A stretch of 52,632 bases of DNA, taken from positions 1 through 52,632 of the forward strand of contig SVQS01000001.1 in assembly GCA_015065205.1 (NCBI GenBank). The letters run 5' to 3'. A model generated the notes under the pieces. It was not told where the DNA came from, made no database searches, and worked only from the letters and a program-made list of their open reading frames with translations. This DNA is from Oscillospiraceae bacterium (GTDB taxonomy: Bacteria > Bacillota > Clostridia > Oscillospirales > CAG-272). Positions 33,156 to 41,901 of the stretch are shown one piece after another (the first letter of the stretch is position 1; every line of letters starts with the position of its first letter). The translations under genes were made by a program, and so were the position numbers.

Positions 33156-33752
33156 TCATTTTTCTTTTTGGGGTACTCTCCCCTCAAAAAATCGGGCAAG
33201 CAGGGTGATTGTGAAGAAAAACAGAGAAATCCCATCAGCGATTTTGATCATCAAATAGGCCGAAAATGCCCACAAAAGCCACAAAAACAAAAAGGTGCAA
33301 CCGCGTAAAACATCACTTGTGCGTTTGGGTGAAGTAAAGGATAGAAGTGCACATTCGAGCATCCTTCCGCCATCAAAGGTTTGAATGGGCAAAAGATTGA
33401 GGAGTCCCAAAAGCAATGAGGCACAGGAAAACGCGATGGCAAGCTTGCTATGCGACCAGAAGAAAGAACCTATCAGCGAGAAAACAAGACTTGAAAGAGG
33501 TCCTGCCACACACAAAAGCCACTCTTCTCCATAAGACAAGATGCGGCCTTTGACCTCGATACGCGCACCGAGCAAATCAAAACGCATAGCTCCTATGGGA
33601 ATATGCATTGCCCACGCTACCGCAAGATGTCCCACCTCGTGCAAAGCTGCCGCCAAAAGGCTCATAGCAGCCAATCCGCTCCTGTCGCAAAAAAGCATAA
33701 ATAGCAGATAGATCAATGCCAATGGTTGAATTAAAAAGCGTTTTCGTTTCAT
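33156..33752 (-). CDS. Site-2-protease family metalloprotease (M50, SpoIVFB-like)
   Basis: This 198-residue intramembrane protease has zinc ligands in HEVGH (H38, E39, H42) inside the second hydrophobic segment and the third ligand in LLPIQTFDGGR (D127), the NPDG-type motif. About five to six helices fill the protein. The small size, with no PDZ or CBS domain, resembles SpoIVFB-type enzymes, which cleave membrane-bound substrates such as pro-sigma-K. No sporulation gene is adjacent, so the substrate is open. The ribosome site is AAGGGAAG. Its end is immediately followed by the hydrolase promoter. Confidence 0.88.
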   Translation of the reverse strand: MKRKRFLIQPLALIYLLFMLFCDRSGLAAMSLLAAALHEVGHLAVAWAMHIPIGAMRFDLLGARIEVKGRILSYGEEWLLCVAGPLSSLVFSLIGSFFWSHSKLAIAFSCASLLLGLLNLLPIQTFDGGRMLECALLSFTSPKRTSDVLRGCTFLFLWLLWAFSAYLMIKIADGISLFFFTITLLARFFEGRVPQKEK

Positions 33753-34027
33753 TCTTTTCTTCCCTTTTTTCTTTTTTTATAACCTATGTGACACATTCGT
33801 AGGATATGCAAAAAGCACGGCCAACCAAAAAGGAAGCATTTTATTTTCGGGCATACCCTTATCGCGTGGTTTGGGGTTTACAACAAAAAGAATGATATCC
33901 CCTATTTTTGTGGAAGATATCATTTTTTTGCTCTATTTTAATGTCTTTTTTCATAAAATATAATTATCATAAGGAACATACGGCAAATTGGCATAAACAA
34001 TTAAGAATGGAATAACAGATAAATATA
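33753..34027. other. AT-rich intergenic gap with one hairpin
   Basis: It contains a hairpin with T tail on the plus strand: AATGATATC (33891-33899) with GATATCATT (33916-33924), then T to 33929. Before it is a 29-codon plus-strand frame (33806-33895) without a usable ribosome binding site; I do not call it a gene. The remainder shows nothing recognisable. Confidence 0.5.
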
Positions 34028-34165
34028 TCAAAAAAGCGTGTTCTTCCGTGGTGGAATACCATACATCAACTTGGTCTTTAACAACTCCTTCGGCGTTCTA
34101 GAAAAGCTTTGTTTGAGCAATTGATATTCGGTAAAAGATTGGTGACACACAGGACACTTATTCAT
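34028..34165 (-). CDS. Small 45-residue protein with N-terminal CPVC knuckle
   Basis: This short frame starts ATG 34165 with AAGGAG seven bases upstream and a TTGAAA-17-CATAAT promoter in front, so expression signals are all present. The product begins MNKCPVCHQSF, a CxxCH zinc-knuckle-like start, then a basic helix-like stretch (SRTPKELLKTKLMYGIPPRK). There is only one cysteine pair, so zinc binding would need a dimer or the histidine. It lies alone in a 530-bp gap between the M50 protease and the flippase. It could be a real small protein or the remnant of a longer zinc-ribbon protein. I do not recognise a family. Confidence 0.55.
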   Translation of the reverse strand: MNKCPVCHQSFTEYQLLKQSFSRTPKELLKTKLMYGIPPRKNTLF

Positions 34166-34201
34166 ATGTATTCTCCTTGTCGGATTTGATATATCCTTTA
34201 C

Positions 34202-34230
34202 ATTATGGCATATCTATTAGACGTTTTCAA
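34202..34230 (-). promoter_or_regulatory. Promoter of the 45-residue protein
   Basis: On the minus strand TTGAAA (34230-34225), 17-bp spacer, CATAAT (34207-34202). The leader to the ATG is about 30 nt. Confidence 0.6.
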
Positions 34231-34283
34231 GAAAATGAAACCGACAGTTCAAAATTTTGCGATAAAGTTCTGCGAGGTGTAAA

Positions 34284-35879
34284 ATGGAAATACGGGCAAA
34301 GAAATTGTTTTGGAATGCGATGCTGCTGACGGCAGCATCGCTGTTTATGCGCACCGTTGGCGTGAGCTTTCAGGTTATTGTGTCGGGACGCGTGGGCGCG
34401 GAAGCGATGGGGCTTTTCTCTATCCTTTCAGGGGTATATGGGTTTGCCTTGACCTTGGCGACCTCGGGCATTCATCTTGGTGTAACGCGTATGACCGTGG
34501 AAGCCGGGGAGAGTGGCAACCCTGCGCGCGTGAGCGGCATTTTGAAAAAAGCAACACTTTATGCCATCTTTTTTGGCTCCCTTGCATCTGTTTTGCTCTT
34601 TTCTTTGGCAGAACCAATCGGAAGGGATTGGCTGAAAGATGCGCGCACGATTTCTTCGTTGCGACTGTTGGCGATTACGCTCCCCCTCATTGCCCTCTCC
34701 TCGGCGTGGAGCGGATATTTTTCAGCGATGCGACGCCCTTGGAAAAATGCGGCGGTGCAGGTTTTTGAACAAGCCATCAAAATTGGCGCGACGATGTATC
34801 TTTTGGCTTTTCATTTTGCCAAGGACGTTGAGAGTGCCTGCCGCATCCTCGTGCTTGGCGGTGCGGCGGCAGAGGTGTTTTCCTTTCTTCTGGAATGGTT
34901 CTTTTATCAATTGGATAAAAGAAAACACCTTGGCAAAGAGATTTTTCATCAAGCAGGGGACGGCAAAAAGCTGCTTTCCATCACGCTCCCCATTGCCGCA
35001 ACGACTTATATACGTTCGGGACTGATTACTCTGCAACACATTCTCATCCCCGAGGGGTTACGGCAAAGCGGTGCTTCACACGCCGCGGCGCTTGTGGCTT
35101 ACGGTAGTATTCAGAGCATGGCTCTCCCCGTCATCCTCTACCCTGCTGCCTTAATGTATTCCTTTTCGGGGCTGCTCGTGCCCGAGCTTGCCGAGGCGGA
35201 AGTCCACGATCATCGGCGGCACATTCACTATATGATCTCTCGGGTGTGGTCGCTCTCACTTCTCTTTTCGTTTGGCGTAGCGGGGGTGCTCATCTGCTTT
35301 TCGGGAGAGATCGGTGCGGCGCTTTATCCAAACTCCGATGCGGGATATTACATTCGTATTCTTGCACCGCTCGTCCCCATTATGTATCTTGACACCGCCA
35401 CCGATGCGATGATGAAAGGCCTTGGCGAGCAGTTATACTCAATGAAGATCAACATTGCCGATGCGGCACTTTCCCTTTTGTTGGTGGTTTTTTTAGTACC
35501 ACGCTTTGGCATTTGGGGATATATCGTTACCATTTACATCTCGGAGCTCTTCAATACAGTTTGCAGTATTACGCACCTCTTAATGATTAGTAGAACGCCC
35601 GTGCGGCTTTGCAAATGGATTTACAAGCCGCTCGCCTGCATTGTTTGTTCCACAACAGTTGTGCGCTTTTTGTTAGAAAAAAGCGATTTAAGAATCGAAT
35701 CTGCCGCACTATCCATCATTGTACACATTTTGTTGGTTATATTGGTATATGTCTCTCTTTTGCGCCTGACACGCGCGGTTGAAAAAGAGGATGTGCGGTG
35801 GGTGAAGGGGCTGTTTTCCTTTTCGAAACACAAAAAATGTGAACAAAGCACTTGCAAACCACAGGTTGATGTGATATAA
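34284..35879 (+). CDS. Polysaccharide/lipid flippase of the MOP superfamily (SpoVB/MurJ-like)
   Basis: This 531-residue membrane protein has about fourteen helices. The start NAMLLTAASLFMRTVGVSFQVIVSGRVGAEAMGLF is typical of the PST/SpoVB branch (residues 11-45), as are the paired helices around YFSAMRRPWKNAAVQVFEQ (147-165). Relatives move lipid-linked cell-wall or spore-cortex precursors or polysaccharide units across the membrane. MATE drug exporters are more distant. ATG 34284 has GAGGTG upstream. The next gene's promoter lies inside its last codons, so the two are separable. No sporulation gene adjoins, so SpoVB itself is not claimed. Confidence 0.87.
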   Translation: MEIRAKKLFWNAMLLTAASLFMRTVGVSFQVIVSGRVGAEAMGLFSILSGVYGFALTLATSGIHLGVTRMTVEAGESGNPARVSGILKKATLYAIFFGSLASVLLFSLAEPIGRDWLKDARTISSLRLLAITLPLIALSSAWSGYFSAMRRPWKNAAVQVFEQAIKIGATMYLLAFHFAKDVESACRILVLGGAAAEVFSFLLEWFFYQLDKRKHLGKEIFHQAGDGKKLLSITLPIAATTYIRSGLITLQHILIPEGLRQSGASHAAALVAYGSIQSMALPVILYPAALMYSFSGLLVPELAEAEVHDHRRHIHYMISRVWSLSLLFSFGVAGVLICFSGEIGAALYPNSDAGYYIRILAPLVPIMYLDTATDAMMKGLGEQLYSMKINIADAALSLLLVVFLVPRFGIWGYIVTIYISELFNTVCSITHLLMISRTPVRLCKWIYKPLACIVCSTTVVRFLLEKSDLRIESAALSIIVHILLVILVYVSLLRLTRAVEKEDVRWVKGLFSFSKHKKCEQSTCKPQVDVI

Positions 35880-35880
35880 T
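35852..35880 (+). promoter_or_regulatory. Promoter of the DUF4097-like lipoprotein
   Basis: TTGCAA (35852-35857), 17-bp spacer, TATAAT (35875-35880) with TGA before it. It overlaps the last codons of the flippase gene. Confidence 0.8.
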
Positions 35881-35911
35881 AGGTCTATACAAAAATTAAG
35901 GAGTTGATTTT

Positions 35912-36670
35912 ATGAAAAAGATCGTAGCCCTGCTACTGGTTTTGTTGCTCACACTCCCCCTGTTCGGGTGCTTTAGAGAAAACGTGGTTTTGGATGAGAT
36001 CAAGGAGTATCAAGTCACATCTGAAATTCATTCGCTCGATATTTCTATCAGTGCCGCGGATTTTACCATCGAATATAGAGATACCTTTGGAGTTGAGAGC
36101 AATTTGAAATATCTTTCCGTCACCGAGAAAAGCGGCGTTTTGACCATTGTTGATGAACCAAAAGGTAACGCGAACTACAACAATGCAAAGCTCACGCTTT
36201 ACATTCCAAGAGTTACCGTATTTGATGATGTCAGTATTGAGACCGGTGCCGCAAAAATGACTGCCGAAACACTCTCTACTGCATCGCTTAGATTCAGACT
36301 GGGCGCAGGCGACGTGAGCATCGAGCAACTGAATGTCACCTCCCATGCGGACATTGAGGGGGGTGCCGGCGAGATCACCATTCGCGGCGGTATGCTGAAC
36401 AATCTCTCTTTGGAAATGGGTGTGGGTGAATTGAATATGACCGCTGCCCTGCTTGGTAGAAATGAGTTGGATTTTGGAATTGGCGAATCTAACCTGACTG
36501 TGCTCGGCAACAAGAACGATTATAGAATCGATATTGAAAAAGGACTTGGAGCCGTTACCGTTAACGGCGAAAAGGTAACAGATTTTGGCACGAGCGGAGG
36601 CGGTCAACATTCTTTGGAGATCGAGACCGGTATCGGTGCGGTTAATTTGAAATTCCAAGAAACCGAATAA
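35912..36670 (+). CDS. Lipoprotein with DUF4097-like beta-helix domain
   Basis: This 252-residue exported lipoprotein has a signal peptide and lipobox at PLFGC (about Cys20). The rest is a right-handed beta-solenoid built of ~20-residue turns: SAADFTIEY, ETGAAKMTAETL, GAGDVSIEQLNV, GGAGEITIRGG, GVGELNMTAALL, GIGESNLTVLG, GLGAVTVNG, GIGAVNLKF. The recurring G(A/V/I)G(D/E/A) turn is the signature of DUF4097/DUF4098 proteins, often annotated as putative adhesins. Function is unknown; some neighbour envelope-stress systems (LiaG-like). RBS AAGGAG; ends at a bidirectional terminator. Confidence 0.87.
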   Translation: MKKIVALLLVLLLTLPLFGCFRENVVLDEIKEYQVTSEIHSLDISISAADFTIEYRDTFGVESNLKYLSVTEKSGVLTIVDEPKGNANYNNAKLTLYIPRVTVFDDVSIETGAAKMTAETLSTASLRFRLGAGDVSIEQLNVTSHADIEGGAGEITIRGGMLNNLSLEMGVGELNMTAALLGRNELDFGIGESNLTVLGNKNDYRIDIEKGLGAVTVNGEKVTDFGTSGGGQHSLEIETGIGAVNLKFQETE

Positions 36671-36693
36671 AAACAATTTGATATGATAAAAAT

Positions 36694-36723
36694 GTCAAAG
36701 CGCCATAGTGCTTTGACCTTTTT
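36694..36723. terminator. Bidirectional terminator between the lipoprotein and the MutS-like pair
   Basis: GTCAAAGC (36694-36701) pairs with GCTTTGAC (36710-36717); T5 follows on the plus strand (36719-36723), and the minus strand has ATTTTTAT after the stem. It serves both convergent units. Confidence 0.85.
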
Positions 36724-36726
36724 ACA

Positions 36727-38184
36727 TTATTGTATTTGGATCACCTTATGCTCTTTTGTCATTTTATATATGGAAACATCTTGGTTTTCGAAATATTGAT
36801 TGAGATCAGTAAGATGAGAGACCAATATCCAACCGATGTTTTTGGCAGAAAGATAGTTAAGGATATGGTATAGACCGATTGCTCCCTCGGCATACGCCGT
36901 GGTTTGAAAAATTTCATTCAAAATCAGCAGACTTGCGCTCTCAGATGTGTCTATCAGCTCACAAAGCTCGCTGACCTCTTGCTCAAATCTGCCCATTTTT
37001 TCGTTGGAAGAGGTTGTATCTTCACTCTCGGAGAACTGTGTTTTCAATGTGCTAAACAGCTCTATCGTTCCGGACGCAGCCGGAATCGGCATACCCGCTT
37101 GTGCCAAGATTTGACATACCGAAATCGAACGCAAAAAAACAGTTTTGCCATTGCCATTATCTCCGAATATGATGCTACCTTTTTTACCTTTTGACATATA
37201 AAAATCATTTGTGACAATGGTATCGGTTTGATTGGTTGTTGCCAAGTACACATCGGTCATACCGACAAATTGCGTGTTATCCCCTACCGTTGGAAAAGTA
37301 AAGGATATCTTTTTGCCTGCAAGCCAACGGACATATTCCACCGCAACAGAATAAAATACAATCTCTTTCTGTATATCACCAAACGTATCTAAAACACCTG
37401 CGATGAGAGAAAGCAACAGATTTTCCATTTCCATATAGGGATAAGCGCCTAATTTGGTTTGGCAATCACTATATGACGGGATATCCAAGCGCAAATATGA
37501 AGAATTGAGCAGAGATTCTTTTCTCGTCAAAAGTCTTTTCTTTTCTTTTGGAATTTGGGAAGAAAGATCTTGAGAGTCGATTAGGTGACAGTCTGCAATT
37601 TTACCATTTTTATCGAGCTTGATCGAAAAAACCGTGTTTGACTCAAGACTTACGTTTTCGGTTTCTTCCAATCGTGCAATCAATCGAGTAAAGTCCTCTT
37701 TTTGCACAAGAGAAATGGTATCATTCAAGATAGACTCAAACCCTTTGGATGAAGTCGGATACTTGCCAAGCAGTTGCGAAAAGTCTTTGGTATAGTACAA
37801 AACCTTTTTGAGCAACCGCGAACAATCCCTGACGGATTCCCGAGAACCGCCGATTGCCGAGCCGATTCCAAAATTACGGGCATGGATTTCTTTTTTCAGA
37901 TTTTTGAAATCTTGCTTGAGCTTAGTAAATTGGTTCAAAGAGGTTTTCAATTCTCCCAAAAAAGCAGGAAACTGCAAAAAATCGGCTATGATTTGTTGTC
38001 TAAACAAAATATCCTTTGGGGAACGCAAGGGCTTTGAGAGTGTCTCTAAAAAATATTGGCATTCGGATTTGCTTTGACAGATTGCGGCAAAGCTTTTGTC
38101 AAGCGACAAGTGGTACAACGTTTTACTACCAATATTACCGACATTGATATGGGATACATTGGGAAATAACAAACTGAATTTCAT
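36727..38184 (-). CDS. MutS-type ATPase, divergent, member 1 of an adjacent pair
   Basis: This 485-residue protein has a C-terminal MutS domain V. Walker A is GDNGNGKTVFLRSI (341-354), followed by the MutS-specific AQAGMPIPAA (361-370), Walker B LLILNEIF near 425 and an SHLTDL His motif near 460. The N-terminal ~330 residues are helical with a lever-like coiled region (about 75-130) but lack the mismatch-reading domain I with its Phe-x-Glu. It lies 7 bp after its partner, so they are co-translated and probably heterodimerise. Similar orphan pairs include KamB/KamC, which reactivate lysine 5,6-aminomutase, but no aminomutase gene is in the window. Function is unassigned. Confidence 0.72.
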   Translation of the reverse strand: MKFSLLFPNVSHINVGNIGSKTLYHLSLDKSFAAICQSKSECQYFLETLSKPLRSPKDILFRQQIIADFLQFPAFLGELKTSLNQFTKLKQDFKNLKKEIHARNFGIGSAIGGSRESVRDCSRLLKKVLYYTKDFSQLLGKYPTSSKGFESILNDTISLVQKEDFTRLIARLEETENVSLESNTVFSIKLDKNGKIADCHLIDSQDLSSQIPKEKKRLLTRKESLLNSSYLRLDIPSYSDCQTKLGAYPYMEMENLLLSLIAGVLDTFGDIQKEIVFYSVAVEYVRWLAGKKISFTFPTVGDNTQFVGMTDVYLATTNQTDTIVTNDFYMSKGKKGSIIFGDNGNGKTVFLRSISVCQILAQAGMPIPAASGTIELFSTLKTQFSESEDTTSSNEKMGRFEQEVSELCELIDTSESASLLILNEIFQTTAYAEGAIGLYHILNYLSAKNIGWILVSHLTDLNQYFENQDVSIYKMTKEHKVIQIQ

Positions 38185-38191
38185 ACCGTAC

Positions 38192-39631
38192 TCACCTGCC
38201 CCTCTCTGAATTGATTTTCAATTTTTGCGCCAAGGATGCTCTATCCATTTGATATTTGATCAATATATCCTCGGCATAGGAACTACCGTCCGGCGCAGCG
38301 TGTGTAATTTTGTAGGTTCTTTTGTGATTATCCTTTTGGATGACCGTATGCAGGGTGGGATATTTTGTTTCGCGGACTTGATGAAAATGCGTTACGAACA
38401 AACCAAAAGAATTGTTTTGATGCAGTTCTTTCACAGTTTCTATGGCAAACGTATATCCTTTTTCTTGATTGGTACCGCTAAAAGTTTCGTTGAACAGGAA
38501 AAACACGTCGCTAATATCACCGTCAAGCATTTTATCAACACGTTTCTTTTCATCTTCAAGTCGCCCAATGTTGGTAAAACGTTCATCTGCAGGGTAATGT
38601 GTGCGCACATCGCAAAAAGGATAACCTATGCAGCTTTGTGCAAAAACGGGACAACCCGCAAGGAATAAAATCAAATTGCTCCCCACGGAGCGCAGATAAG
38701 TGGTTTTCCCCCCACCGTTTGCGCCAAGCAAAAAGAAAAATGGCTCTTCCTGCGAAAAATATGTGTTGTTGGGCACGATATTCTCCTCTGCTAAATGAAG
38801 CAATGTAAAATCGTACATTTCTCTCAGAAGAAATTGTTTTGTTTTTGATAGGGTTGGAATGCAGCGCGGGATCTGTTTTTTTTCGGTTTTTTTGCCAAAT
38901 TCTTCGATTTGGATAAAGAAATCAAGCTCGGGAAGATAAGCGAGAATCTCATCAAAATCAATCGCGTTGTAGGGCTCTAACAAATTTTGTATCTTGTCTA
39001 TCTCCTCTTTGTAAAGCGTTCGAAAAGCCCTCGAAATATAGATATCGGGATATATTGCGGAATACTCTTTTTGTGAAAAAGAAAGGCCCAACGCTGTTGC
39101 ACAATCGCATATTTCGACATAGAGTGTCTTTTCGGATTCATTTTTCGCAATGATGTGTTGATTATCCAAATGACCAATTTTTGCACCGCGTATCAGATTT
39201 AGCAAATTTCTTGCTTGCACGATGGACTCGGTTAGTTTGGAATCTCTTTTGCTTTGAAAATACTCCGCAACCTTTTGCAGTCTTCCCTCGCCTTGCAAAT
39301 TACAAAGCGCTTGAGAAGCCTGCAAATATTTTTCCATTACACTAACCTTCAAAAAGAGCTTTTCTATTTTGGTTTTTGCCTCTTGCCACAGCGCTATCTC
39401 ACGAGCAAAATCCGCGATAGCAGAACGGCAAGCTACAACTGCAGAAAATATAGTATCTTTTTTTATTTCGGTAAAAACCTTCTGTCTTTCCAGTAGCTCT
39501 GCCGCGAAGCAGGGGTGCGCAAGAATAGCTCTTGTTTTTTCGTTAAAAACCGTATCAAGATGCAGGTCCACAAAAACATTTGGTGCTATGCTTCTGTCTT
39601 TTTCAAAAGATAACAGGACAGGTTTTATCAT
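38192..39631 (-). CDS. MutS-type ATPase, divergent, member 2 of an adjacent pair
   Basis: This 479-residue protein is the first gene of the pair, with RBS TGGAGGGG before ATG 39631. Walker A GANGGGKTTYLRSVG is at 303-317, Walker B FFLFNETFSGT at 377-387 and the His switch FVTHFHQV near 410. As in MutS, AGCPVFAQ and the YPADERFTNIGRLEDEKKRV stretch follow the P-loop. The N-terminal 300 residues are helical and lack mismatch-recognition and connector signatures. It differs strongly from its neighbour yet keeps the same domain order, which suggests ancient duplication and specialised subunits of one complex. KamC-type reactivase, MutS-like chaperone or a nucleic-acid clamp are the open options. 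Confidence 0.74.
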   Translation of the reverse strand: MIKPVLLSFEKDRSIAPNVFVDLHLDTVFNEKTRAILAHPCFAAELLERQKVFTEIKKDTIFSAVVACRSAIADFAREIALWQEAKTKIEKLFLKVSVMEKYLQASQALCNLQGEGRLQKVAEYFQSKRDSKLTESIVQARNLLNLIRGAKIGHLDNQHIIAKNESEKTLYVEICDCATALGLSFSQKEYSAIYPDIYISRAFRTLYKEEIDKIQNLLEPYNAIDFDEILAYLPELDFFIQIEEFGKKTEKKQIPRCIPTLSKTKQFLLREMYDFTLLHLAEENIVPNNTYFSQEEPFFFLLGANGGGKTTYLRSVGSNLILFLAGCPVFAQSCIGYPFCDVRTHYPADERFTNIGRLEDEKKRVDKMLDGDISDVFFLFNETFSGTNQEKGYTFAIETVKELHQNNSFGLFVTHFHQVRETKYPTLHTVIQKDNHKRTYKITHAAPDGSSYAEDILIKYQMDRASLAQKLKINSERGR

Positions 39632-39667
39632 AAAATCCCCTCCAAAAATGAGAATCTCCTATTTTTC

Positions 39668-39696
39668 ATTGTACCATCCCCAAAAAAGCTTGTCAA
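39668..39696 (-). promoter_or_regulatory. Promoter of the MutS-like pair
   Basis: On the minus strand consensus TTGACA (39696-39691), 17-bp spacer, TACAAT (39673-39668) preceded by TGG. Confidence 0.85.
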
Positions 39697-39752
39697 GAAA
39701 CCAGGAGTTGAGTTGCGATAGGCGAAATCAATGAAAAGTTGAATACTAAACA

Positions 39753-39794
39753 AAAGAGCAACCGAGATACTTTTCAGCATCTCGGTTGCTCTTT
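39753..39794 (-). terminator. Terminator of the V-ATPase operon
   Basis: AAAGAGCAACCGAGAT (39753-39768) pairs with ATCTCGGTTGCTCTTT (39779-39794). The minus-strand tail is TTTTGTTTAG. The stem overlaps the ntpD stop codon. Confidence 0.85.
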
Positions 39795-40467
39795 ATTCTT
39801 CTTCGTCGTCATCCGTATGCTTTTGCGTCAGTTGCGCTTGCAGCATCATATCCTTGACCTTCATAAGTCGGGTTGTGTTGCCGCGCTCATTTTCATCAAG
39901 CTTCATTTTGATGGTCTTGATGGTTTCGAGATATTGCGGCATCAGGATATATTCCAATGCGTTAACGCGACGGCGAGTGCGCTCGATCTCCTCAGCGAGG
40001 AGCTGTGCCGTTTTTTCCAACTCGGCAAGACGGATCAGGTCCTCGAGAATGTCATTCAACTCACGCAGTGAGGAATCCAATTCTCCCGAAGTGAACACCA
40101 AGCCGTAGTTATAGCTGTCGCTTCCCCCCTCTGCCTGCACACGCAGATGAAATTCGGGAACCGTGACGCTCATAATATTTTTGTATTCGACGGAGAGCTC
40201 GCCCTCCTTTTTGGGACAGATGAGGGCTTCCTCCAGCATTTTGGGGCTGCTGACGGCACTTGCGACTGTAAAGGATTGATACACCTTGCCAAGTGCTTCT
40301 TCTACGCGCTCGCGCAAAAGCTTATCCTCTCGCACAACGTCAAGAAATTGCTTCATCAACTCGTCGCGCTTGTCCTTGAGCAGCTTGTGACCCTTGCGTG
40401 CAGTTTGGTAGCGTGTTTGAATACGCTTCATTTCCATACGCGTAGGGTTAACTCTCAACTCAGCCAT
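39793..40467 (-). CDS. ntpD: V-type ATPase subunit D (central stalk)
   Basis: This 224-residue subunit is a long antiparallel coiled coil that forms the rotating axle inside the A3B3 head and couples ATP hydrolysis to ring rotation. VNPTRMEMKRIQTRYQTARKGHKLLKDKRDEL (6-37) is the classic N-terminal signature; LAEEIERTRRRVNALEYIL (about 158-176) the C-terminal one. The usual length is about 210. It is the last gene of the operon. Its acidic tail (KHTDDDEEE) is unremarkable. No ntpJ K+ transporter follows, unlike E. hirae. Confidence 0.96.
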   Translation of the reverse strand: MAELRVNPTRMEMKRIQTRYQTARKGHKLLKDKRDELMKQFLDVVREDKLLRERVEEALGKVYQSFTVASAVSSPKMLEEALICPKKEGELSVEYKNIMSVTVPEFHLRVQAEGGSDSYNYGLVFTSGELDSSLRELNDILEDLIRLAELEKTAQLLAEEIERTRRRVNALEYILMPQYLETIKTIKMKLDENERGNTTRLMKVKDMMLQAQLTQKHTDDDEEE

Positions 40468-40510
40468 ATTCGTCGGTCACCTCACTTTCCGTAAGAATTG
40501 CCACAAAGCA

Positions 40511-41887
40511 TTATGCCTGCTTGGGCCAGTATTTTTCAATCATTTCGGGCTTGATTCGCTTCATTTCGCTCTTTGGCAAAATGGAGAGCAGCTCCCAACC
40601 GAGATCCAAAGTTTCTTCAATGGAACGGTTTTCTTCAAAGCCTTGGTTGATATATCTCGCCTCGAATTCGTCTGCAAACTGCGCATAGAGGCGGTCGATG
40701 GGAGAGAGTGCGGCTTCGCCGAGAACGACCATGAGCTCCTTTGCTTCCTTTCCGCGTGCATAAGCGGCAAAGAGCTGGTTAAGGGTTGCGGCGTGGTCCT
40801 CGCGTGTTTTGCCTTCGCCAATACCCTTATCCTTTAGACGGGACAAAGACGGCAACACGTCAACGGGCGGCATATACCCCTTACGGTACATTTCACGCGA
40901 GAGAATGATCTGCCCCTCGGTGATATAACCGGTCAAGTCGGGAATGGGGTGCGTTTTATCATCCTCGGGCATAGTGAGGATCGGGATCATGGTGATGGAA
41001 CCCTCGGAGCCCATTTTACGGCCTGCGCGCTCGTACATAGTTGCCAAATCGGTATAAAGGTAGCCGGGGTATCCGCGGCGACCGGGAACCTCTTTACGCG
41101 CGGCAGAAACCTCACGGAGTGCCTCAGCGTAGTTTGTGATATCGGTGATGATAACAAGCACGTGCATATCGCACTCGAATGCGAGATACTCAGCGGCGGT
41201 AAGTGCCATGCGAGGCGTGGAAATACGCTCGATAGCAGGGTCGGATGCCAAGTTGATAAAGAGCACGGTACGGTCGATCGCGCCTGTGCGTTTGAAGTCG
41301 GAAATGAAGAAATCTGCTTCCTCAAAGGTAATACCGACAGCCGCAAAAACAACTGCGAATTTATCATCGGCATTGCGCACCTTTGCCTGACGGGCGATTT
41401 GTGCCGCAAGGTTTGCGTGCGGCAGACCCGAACCCGAGAAGATGGGCAGCTTTTGTCCGCGAACGAGGGTGTTCAAGCCATCAATGGTGGAAACACCGGT
41501 TTGAATAAACTCGGAAGGATAATAGCGTGCAGCGGGGTTGATAGGTGTGCCGTTGATATCCAGCGTTTTTTCGGGAATAAGACGTGCACCGCCGTCGATT
41601 GCTTCGCCCATGCCGTTAAACACGCGACCAAGCATATTTTGCGATACGGGGAGCTCTACGCCGTGTCCCGTAAAGCGAACCTTACTATCTGCCAAGTTAA
41701 TGCCTGCGGCAGATTCAAAAAGCTGTACGAGCACGTTACGACCGTTGACCTCGAGTACGCGGCAGCGACGAACTTCACCATTGGGAAGCTCGATTTCGCC
41801 AAGCTCGTCGTATTTGACGCCTTCGACCTGTTTTACAAGCATAAGAGGACCTGCAACTTCTTCGATGGTTCTATATTCTCTAATCAT
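40511..41887 (-). CDS. ntpB: V-type ATPase subunit B (non-catalytic)
   Basis: This 458-residue regulatory subunit alternates with A in the hexameric head. It starts IREYRTIEEVAGPLMLVKQVEGV and includes LPIFSGSGLPHANLAAQIARQA, where the P-loop of catalytic subunits has degenerated, and PGRRGYPGYLYTDLATMYERAGR. The C-terminus carries the DELSEEN-like helical bundle. It follows ntpA by 14 bp. Length and motifs match the family. Confidence 0.97.
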   Translation of the reverse strand: MIREYRTIEEVAGPLMLVKQVEGVKYDELGEIELPNGEVRRCRVLEVNGRNVLVQLFESAAGINLADSKVRFTGHGVELPVSQNMLGRVFNGMGEAIDGGARLIPEKTLDINGTPINPAARYYPSEFIQTGVSTIDGLNTLVRGQKLPIFSGSGLPHANLAAQIARQAKVRNADDKFAVVFAAVGITFEEADFFISDFKRTGAIDRTVLFINLASDPAIERISTPRMALTAAEYLAFECDMHVLVIITDITNYAEALREVSAARKEVPGRRGYPGYLYTDLATMYERAGRKMGSEGSITMIPILTMPEDDKTHPIPDLTGYITEGQIILSREMYRKGYMPPVDVLPSLSRLKDKGIGEGKTREDHAATLNQLFAAYARGKEAKELMVVLGEAALSPIDRLYAQFADEFEARYINQGFEENRSIEETLDLGWELLSILPKSEMKRIKPEMIEKYWPKQA

Positions 41888-41901
41888 TGCCCTGCCCTCC
41901 T

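Noticed and set aside
33806..33895. 29-codon plus-strand frame ending at a terminator-like hairpin
   Set aside because: No ribosome site at a usable distance, no recognisable product; only the hairpin gives weak support.
36727..39631. Genuine DNA mismatch repair MutS1/MutS2
   Set aside because: Both proteins are about half the length of MutS1, have no mismatch-reading or Smr domain, and occur as a divergent pair.
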